Of a stretch of 64,000 bases of DNA, positions 59,577-64,000 are shown one piece after another; the stretch's first letter is position 1; each line of letters opens with the position of its first letter. The DNA is from Pseudorhodoplanes sinuspersici (lineage in GTDB: Bacteria; Pseudomonadota; Alphaproteobacteria; Rhizobiales; Xanthobacteraceae). The stretch spans positions 1,296,501 to 1,360,500 of the forward strand of contig NZ_CP021112.1 of the NCBI RefSeq assembly GCF_002119765.1. The letters are read 5' to 3'. Below the pieces are notes generated by a model, which was not told the origin of the DNA, made no database searches, and saw only the letters and a program-made list of their open reading frames with translations. A program made the position numbers and the translations under genes.

Positions 59577-61196
59577 TCAGGCCGATGCCGCTTCGAGATT
59601 GAAGGCGGCTGCGAACAGCGTGCGCGTGTAATCGCTTTTCGGATTCTTGAACAGTTCCTGCGCCGGGCCTTCCTCGACGATTTTACCATTGCGCATGACG
59701 ATCAGACGGCTGGCCAGCGCCGCCACGACTTTCAGGTCGTGCGAGATGAAGAGGTAGGTCAGTCCACGACGTTTCTGCAGATCGCGTAACAGATCGACGA
59801 TCTGCGACTGAATCAGCATATCGAGCGCCGAGGTCGGCTCGTCGAGCACGATGAACTTCGGCTGCAGCACCACGGCGCGCGCCACCGCGATACGCTGGCG
59901 CTGGCCGCCGGAAAACTCATGCGGATAGCGAAAGCGCGTCTCCGGATCGAGGCCGACATCGCTCAGCGCCTGCACCACCATCGCCTCGCGCTCCTGCGCC
60001 GGCATTTTCGGATGATGCACGAGGAGGCCCTCCTCGATGATATCGGCGACCGACATGCGCGGGCTGAGCGAGCCATACGGATCCTGGAACACGATCTGCA
60101 TGTCGCTGCGCAGCGGCCGCATCTGCTTGAACTTCAGGCCCTGCACGTTATGACCCATGAACACAATCGGGCCTTGCGAGGAAATCAGCCGCAGGATCGC
60201 AAGACCGAGCGTCGTCTTGCCGGACCCGGATTCGCCGACAATGCCGAGCGTCTCGCCCTGCCGCACTTCGATCGAGACGCCATCCACCGCCTTGATGTGC
60301 CCGACGGTCGAGCGCAACACGCCGCGCTTGATCGGGAACCAGACTTTCAGATCGTCGGTCTTCACCATCACCGGCGCCGCCGGCTGCAAGGGCGCGGGAT
60401 CGGGCTTGGGTTCAGCGTTCAACAACGCACGTGTGTAAGGGTGTTCGGGCTTGTTGAAGATCGTTTCGACATCGCCTTTTTCGACGATCTGGCCCTTGTT
60501 CATGACGCAGACGCGATCGGCGATCTTGCGCACGATGCCAAGGTCATGGGTAATGAACAGCACCGCCATGCCAAGCCGCGATTGCAGGTCCTTCAAGAGC
60601 TTCAGGATCTGCGCCTGCACGGTGACATCGAGCGCCGTCGTCGGTTCGTCGGCGATCAGAAGATCGGGTTCATTGGCGAGCGCCATCGCGATCATCACAC
60701 GCTGGCGCTGTCCGCCCGACATCTGGTGCGGATAGCTCGCCAGCCGTCCGACCGGATCGGGAATGCCGACCTGCGTCAGCAATTCGACGATGCGCTTGCG
60801 CGCGGCATCCCCACGCAGACTGGTATGCAGATCGAGAATTTCGCGGATCTGCCGCTCGATCGTCTGCAGCGGATTGAGTGACGTCATCGGTTCCTGGAAA
60901 ATGATGGTGATGTCGTTGCCGCGAATCCCGCGGATCTCGCGCTCGGACATCCCCAGCAGTTCCTGGTCCTTGAAATGGATCGTGCCGCTCGGATGGCTTG
61001 CCGCGGGATAAGGCAAGAGCTTCATCACCGACATTGCGGTGACCGACTTGCCGGAACCCGATTCGCCGACCAGCGCCACGGTCTCGCGCGGCTTCACATC
61101 GAACGAGATGCGATCGACCGCAAGCGTCGTGCGCCCGGCTTGCGTGAACGCGACCGACAAATCCTTCACCGACAGGATGGGGCTCTCACCGCTCAT
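59577..61196 (-). CDS. yejF: Peptide ABC transporter, fused ATP-binding protein
   Basis: 539 residues with two complete ABC ATPase domains. First half: [18 protein letters not shown] (Walker A), [15 protein letters not shown] (signature), [14 protein letters not shown] (Walker B). Second half: [47 protein letters not shown]. An oligopeptide-ABC C-terminal extension follows each. Overlaps yejE by 4 bases. Energises uptake of peptides, including microcin C-like compounds in E. coli. Confidence 0.94.
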   Translation of the reverse strand: MSGESPILSVKDLSVAFTQAGRTTLAVDRISFDVKPRETVALVGESGSGKSVTAMSVMKLLPYPAASHPSGTIHFKDQELLGMSEREIRGIRGNDITIIFQEPMTSLNPLQTIERQIREILDLHTSLRGDAARKRIVELLTQVGIPDPVGRLASYPHQMSGGQRQRVMIAMALANEPDLLIADEPTTALDVTVQAQILKLLKDLQSRLGMAVLFITHDLGIVRKIADRVCVMNKGQIVEKGDVETIFNKPEHPYTRALLNAEPKPDPAPLQPAAPVMVKTDDLKVWFPIKRGVLRSTVGHIKAVDGVSIEVRQGETLGIVGESGSGKTTLGLAILRLISSQGPIVFMGHNVQGLKFKQMRPLRSDMQIVFQDPYGSLSPRMSVADIIEEGLLVHHPKMPAQEREAMVVQALSDVGLDPETRFRYPHEFSGGQRQRIAVARAVVLQPKFIVLDEPTSALDMLIQSQIVDLLRDLQKRRGLTYLFISHDLKVVAALASRLIVMRNGKIVEEGPAQELFKNPKSDYTRTLFAAAFNLEAASA

Positions 61197-62374
61197 GCGA
61201 AGATCTTTCGTGGATCGAAGGCATCGCGCACCGCTTCACCGATGAAGATCAACAGCGACAGCATGATGCCGATCGAGAAAAAGCCGGCGATGCCGAGCCA
61301 TGGCGCCTGGATGTTGGCCTTGGCCTGCGACAGCAATTCACCGAGCGACGGCGATCCGGGCGGCAGGCCGAGCCCTAGGAAGTCCAGCGCCGTCAGTGTC
61401 GTCACCGATGCGGAGAGGATGAAGGGCAGGAAGGTCAGCGTCGCCACCATCGCATTCGGCAGCAAATGGCGGAACATGATGTTGATGTTGGAAACGCCCA
61501 GCGCCCGCGCCGCCGTCACATATTCGAAATTGCGGCCGCGCAGGAATTCCGCGCGCACAAGGCCGACCAGCGACACCCAGGAGAACAGCAGCAAAATTCC
61601 GAGAAGGACGAAGAAACTCGGCGTCAGCACCGACGAAATGATCATCAACAGGAACAGTTGCGGCACCGATGTCCAGATTTCGAGGAAGCGCTGGAACAAC
61701 AGATCGACCTTGCCGCCGAAATAGCCCTGCACCGCGCCCGCAACAACGCCGATCACCGATGAAATGCTGGACAGGATCAGCCCGAACAGAACCGAGAGCC
61801 GGAAGCCGTAGATCAAGCGCGCCAGCACGTCGCGGCCCTGATCGTCGGTGCCGAGCCAGTTATATTCGAGATCGCGGCAGCTATTCAGTTTCTTGCGCTC
61901 GACCACCGGCCTGCATTGCTCTTCCGTCAGCATCCATGTCGGCGGTGATGGCGCCGGCGTCGGCAGATCGAGATTATGCGTCGAGTACGAGTAACGGATC
62001 GGCGGCCACAGCATGAAGCCGCCCTTTTCCGCGATCTTCTCCTGCAGATACGGATCGCGATAATCCGCGGCCGTTTCGAACTCGCCGCCGAAGGTCGTCT
62101 CGGCATAGGTCACGATGGCGGGAAAATAGAAACGGCCGTCGTAGCGAATGAGGAACGGCTTGTCGTTGGCGATGAATTCGGCAAACAGCGACAGGAGGAA
62201 CAGCGTCAGGAAGATCCACAGCGACCAGTAACCTCGCTTGTTCTTTTTGAAGTTTTCCCATCGTCGGCGATTGATCGGCGAGATCGCCAGCGGCCGCCGC
62301 TCCGGCAGAACGGCCAGGCCGGTTGCTCCGATGGCGCCGGTCTCCGGCTGGGTGTTCGGCACGCGCGCATCCAT
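61193..62374 (-). CDS. yejE: Peptide ABC transporter permease YejE
   Basis: 393 residues. An N-terminal cytoplasmic segment and OppC-N-like helix (YWSLWIFLTLFLLSLFAEFI), a periplasmic loop of about 120 residues with DLEYNWLGTDDQGRDVLARLIYGFRLS, then the five-helix permease core with the EAA-like FRHLLPNAMVATLTFLPF and the C-terminal GIMLSLLIFIGEAVRDAFDPR. Typical YejE size. Confidence 0.94.
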   Translation of the reverse strand: MDARVPNTQPETGAIGATGLAVLPERRPLAISPINRRRWENFKKNKRGYWSLWIFLTLFLLSLFAEFIANDKPFLIRYDGRFYFPAIVTYAETTFGGEFETAADYRDPYLQEKIAEKGGFMLWPPIRYSYSTHNLDLPTPAPSPPTWMLTEEQCRPVVERKKLNSCRDLEYNWLGTDDQGRDVLARLIYGFRLSVLFGLILSSISSVIGVVAGAVQGYFGGKVDLLFQRFLEIWTSVPQLFLLMIISSVLTPSFFVLLGILLLFSWVSLVGLVRAEFLRGRNFEYVTAARALGVSNINIMFRHLLPNAMVATLTFLPFILSASVTTLTALDFLGLGLPPGSPSLGELLSQAKANIQAPWLGIAGFFSIGIMLSLLIFIGEAVRDAFDPRKIFA

Positions 62375-62375
62375 G

Positions 62376-63491
62376 TCAGACCTCGCGCGCTTCGAAGTCG
62401 ATCCGCGGATCGACCAGCGTGTAGGTGATGTCCGACAAGAGGCCCACGAACAAACCGATCAGCGCGAAGATATAGAGATTGGCGAACACCACCGCATAAT
62501 CGCGGTTCATGATGCTCTCGAAACTGAGCAGGCCCAGGCCGTCCAGCGAGAAGATCGTTTCGATCAGGAAGGCATCGGCGAAGAACGCACTGATGAAGGT
62601 GCTCGGAAAGCCGGCGATGACGATCAGCATGGCGTTGCGGAACACATGGCCGTAGAGCACCTGACGGCTGGTGCAGCCCTTGGCCTTGGCGGTCAGCACA
62701 TATTGCTTACGGATTTCATCGAGGAACGAGTTCTTGGTCAGCAGCGTCATGGTGGTGAACGCGCCGAGCATCATCGCCGTCAGCGGCAGGGTCAGATGCC
62801 AGAAATAATCTATGATCTTCGAATACCACGGCAGTTGCGACCAGTTGTCGGATGTCAGGCCGCGCAACGGGAACCAGTCGAGGAACGAGCCGCCGGCAAA
62901 CAGGACGATCAACAGGATCGCGAACAGAAATCCCGGGATGGCATAACCGACAATGATAATGCCCGAGGTCCATGTGTCGAAGCGCGAGCCGTCCTGCACC
63001 GCCTTGCGGATGCCGAGCGGGATCGAGATCAGGTAGACGAGCAGCGTCATCCACAGGCCGAGCGAGATCGAGACCGGCAGCTTCTCCTTGATCAGTTGCA
63101 GAATGCTGATGTCGCGGAAATAGCTCTTGCCGAAATCGAAGCGGATATAATTCCACAGCATCAGGAAGAAGCGCTCGTGGGCCGGCTTGTCGAAACCGAA
63201 TTGCTGCTCCAGCTTCTTGATGAATTCCGGATCGAGGCCCTGCGCGCCGCGATAGCGGGACGAGGCGCCATCGATCGATGCCGCGCCTTCCGCTCCCGTC
63301 CGCCCGCCGAAATCGCCGCCCGGCGATCCCGAGACGCGCGACGTGGCGCCGGTATCGGCGCCGGACAATTGCGCGATGATGCGCTCCACCGGGCCGCCGG
63401 GCGCAAGCTGGATCACCACGAACGAAACCAGCATGATGCCGAACAAGGTCGGGATCATCAGCAGCAGACGTCGGATGATATAAGCGCCCAT
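62376..63491 (-). CDS. yejB: Peptide ABC transporter permease YejB
   Basis: 371 residues from [20 protein letters not shown] (ATG 63489-63491). OppB-type permease with six helices, [17 protein letters not shown], a large periplasmic loop with Gly/Ser stretch, and the EAA loop [19 protein letters not shown]. An in-frame extension to 63599 would translate the upstream repeat ([17 protein letters not shown]) and is rejected. One base separates it from yejE. Confidence 0.94.
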   Translation of the reverse strand: MGAYIIRRLLLMIPTLFGIMLVSFVVIQLAPGGPVERIIAQLSGADTGATSRVSGSPGGDFGGRTGAEGAASIDGASSRYRGAQGLDPEFIKKLEQQFGFDKPAHERFFLMLWNYIRFDFGKSYFRDISILQLIKEKLPVSISLGLWMTLLVYLISIPLGIRKAVQDGSRFDTWTSGIIIVGYAIPGFLFAILLIVLFAGGSFLDWFPLRGLTSDNWSQLPWYSKIIDYFWHLTLPLTAMMLGAFTTMTLLTKNSFLDEIRKQYVLTAKAKGCTSRQVLYGHVFRNAMLIVIAGFPSTFISAFFADAFLIETIFSLDGLGLLSFESIMNRDYAVVFANLYIFALIGLFVGLLSDITYTLVDPRIDFEAREV

Positions 63492-63525
63492 GAGAACTCG
63501 ATTTGCCGTTGCCCTAGATCCATCT

Positions 63526-63596
63526 CCGCTCATTCCCGCGAAAGCGGGAATCCAGAATTGTTCAGTCTGGGCCCCCGCCTTCGCGGGGACGAGCGG
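63526..63596. repeat. REP-like inverted repeat between yejA and yejB
   Basis: ATTCCCGCGAAAGCGGGAAT followed by CCCCCGCCTTCGCGGGGACG, both self-complementary, with CCAG...CTGG flanks. Sister of 42275-42381. It could attenuate yejB relative to yejA. Confidence 0.85.
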
Positions 63597-63682
63597 CAAT
63601 GGAGACTTGGATCAGACTCCAGACCTTAAACCGGCGCATTCACTCGCCGTCCTTCACCTACGGGAGACGTGAAAGAAATTAC

Positions 63683-64000
63683 TTAACCTTTTCGCTCCAA
63701 CTGCGCCGCTTTTTGCGGATCGTACCACCATGTCTCGGGAATGCCGCGGGCATATTTCGGCTTGCCCTGCGCCGGCCGGTCGAACATGTCCCAATAAGCG
63801 AGCCAATGTGAGGCCTTGTACCATTGCGGCACCCAGTAACGGCCGGACCGGATCACGCGATCGAGCGCCTTGCAGGCAGCAACGAGGTCCGGGCGCGTGG
63901 GCGCCGCGACGATCTGCTCGATCAGGGCATCGATCACCGGATCGGAAATGCCGGCGAGATTTTGCGAGCCCCTGGTGGCCGCCGCGCGCGACGAGAAATA
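63683..64000 (-). CDS. yejA: Peptide ABC transporter substrate-binding protein YejA, C-terminal part
   Basis: About 105 C-terminal residues are visible; the rest lies beyond the window. SRAAATRGSQNLAGISDPVIDALIEQIVAA and LDRVIRSGRYWVPQWYKASHWLAYWDMFDRP are characteristic of YejA, and the frame ends PETWWYDPQKAAQLERKG. A periplasmic peptide-binding protein that would be the first gene of the yejABEF operon. Confidence 0.9.
   Translation of the reverse strand, partial: YFSSRAAATRGSQNLAGISDPVIDALIEQIVAAPTRPDLVAACKALDRVIRSGRYWVPQWYKASHWLAYWDMFDRPAQGKPKYARGIPETWWYDPQKAAQLERKG

Noticed and set aside
63492-63599. N-terminal extension of YejB
   Set aside because: It would be the translation of a REP-like repeat; the true start MGAYIIRR matches permease N-termini.

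Overview
This is about 64 kb of GC-rich chromosome from an alphaproteobacterium, most likely order Hyphomicrobiales near the Bradyrhizobium/Rhodopseudomonas/Xanthobacteraceae lineages. The evidence is the dnaX-ebfC pair with the SRP RNA gene just upstream, a fused MrpAB antiporter subunit, an alphaproteobacterial Cpa/Tad pilus locus, yejABEF, and several families of dispersed palindromic repeats of the rhizobial type. The taxon is inferred from gene content and style only; no 16S gene is present. I see no prophage, transposase, CRISPR array or plasmid functions.

Layout. 0-5 kb: a truncated family III CoA-transferase with tandem operator-like palindromes, an IclR regulator, a glycine-amidinotransferase-type enzyme, an LVIVD-type secreted protein and an unknown secreted protein with an in-frame pentapeptide repeat. 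5-8 kb: tRNA-Arg(CCG), a CBS-domain remnant, an NDUFA9-like reductase, an alpha/beta hydrolase and exonuclease III. 8.4-14.3 kb: the mrpACDEFG cation/proton antiporter operon. 14.4-23 kb: a stress island of two universal stress proteins, an SNF-type Na+ symporter, a small HTH protein, a zinc alcohol dehydrogenase and a P-type cation ATPase, with a perfect FNR/FixK-type box in the central divergent promoter; an LLM flavin oxidoreductase follows. 23-25.7 kb: small unknown proteins and a trypsin-like/PDZ protein that has lost its catalytic triad.

25.7-32.5 kb: a possible structured RNA, an orphan CoxL-type molybdenum hydroxylase subunit, and an opposite-strand group with an aldehyde dehydrogenase, a crotonase-fold protein lacking both hydratase glutamates, a CoA-transferase and a TusA-like protein. 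32.6-39.4 kb: a molybdenum-cofactor cluster with three MoeA-fold proteins (one degenerate, one fused to a periplasmic-binding-like domain), mobB, mobA and fdhD. It fits the molybdoenzyme upstream. 39.4-43.4 kb: ebfC, dnaX, ffs (SRP RNA), a HIT protein and nudC. 43.5 kb: an AsnC/Lrp regulator behind overlapping palindromes.

44-56.4 kb: a complete-looking Flp/Tad pilus locus (two TadE/G-like pseudopilins, a pilus N-domain protein, two Flp pilins, cpaABCDEF, tadB, tadC, tadD) with three CtrA-like sites, one before each main transcription unit, and two long perfect hairpins between tadB and tadC. 56.5-64 kb: an M17 aminopeptidase, an NlpC/P60 hydrolase, a DsbA-like protein and yejFEB plus the end of yejA.

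The window is mostly ordinary core and accessory chromosome. The signals most worth checking are the twin hairpins inside the pilus operon, the deviant first Flp pilin, the catalytically dead protease, the molybdopterin cluster with mobA boxed in by repeats, the operator-like palindromes, and the unassigned structured segment near 25.8 kb.
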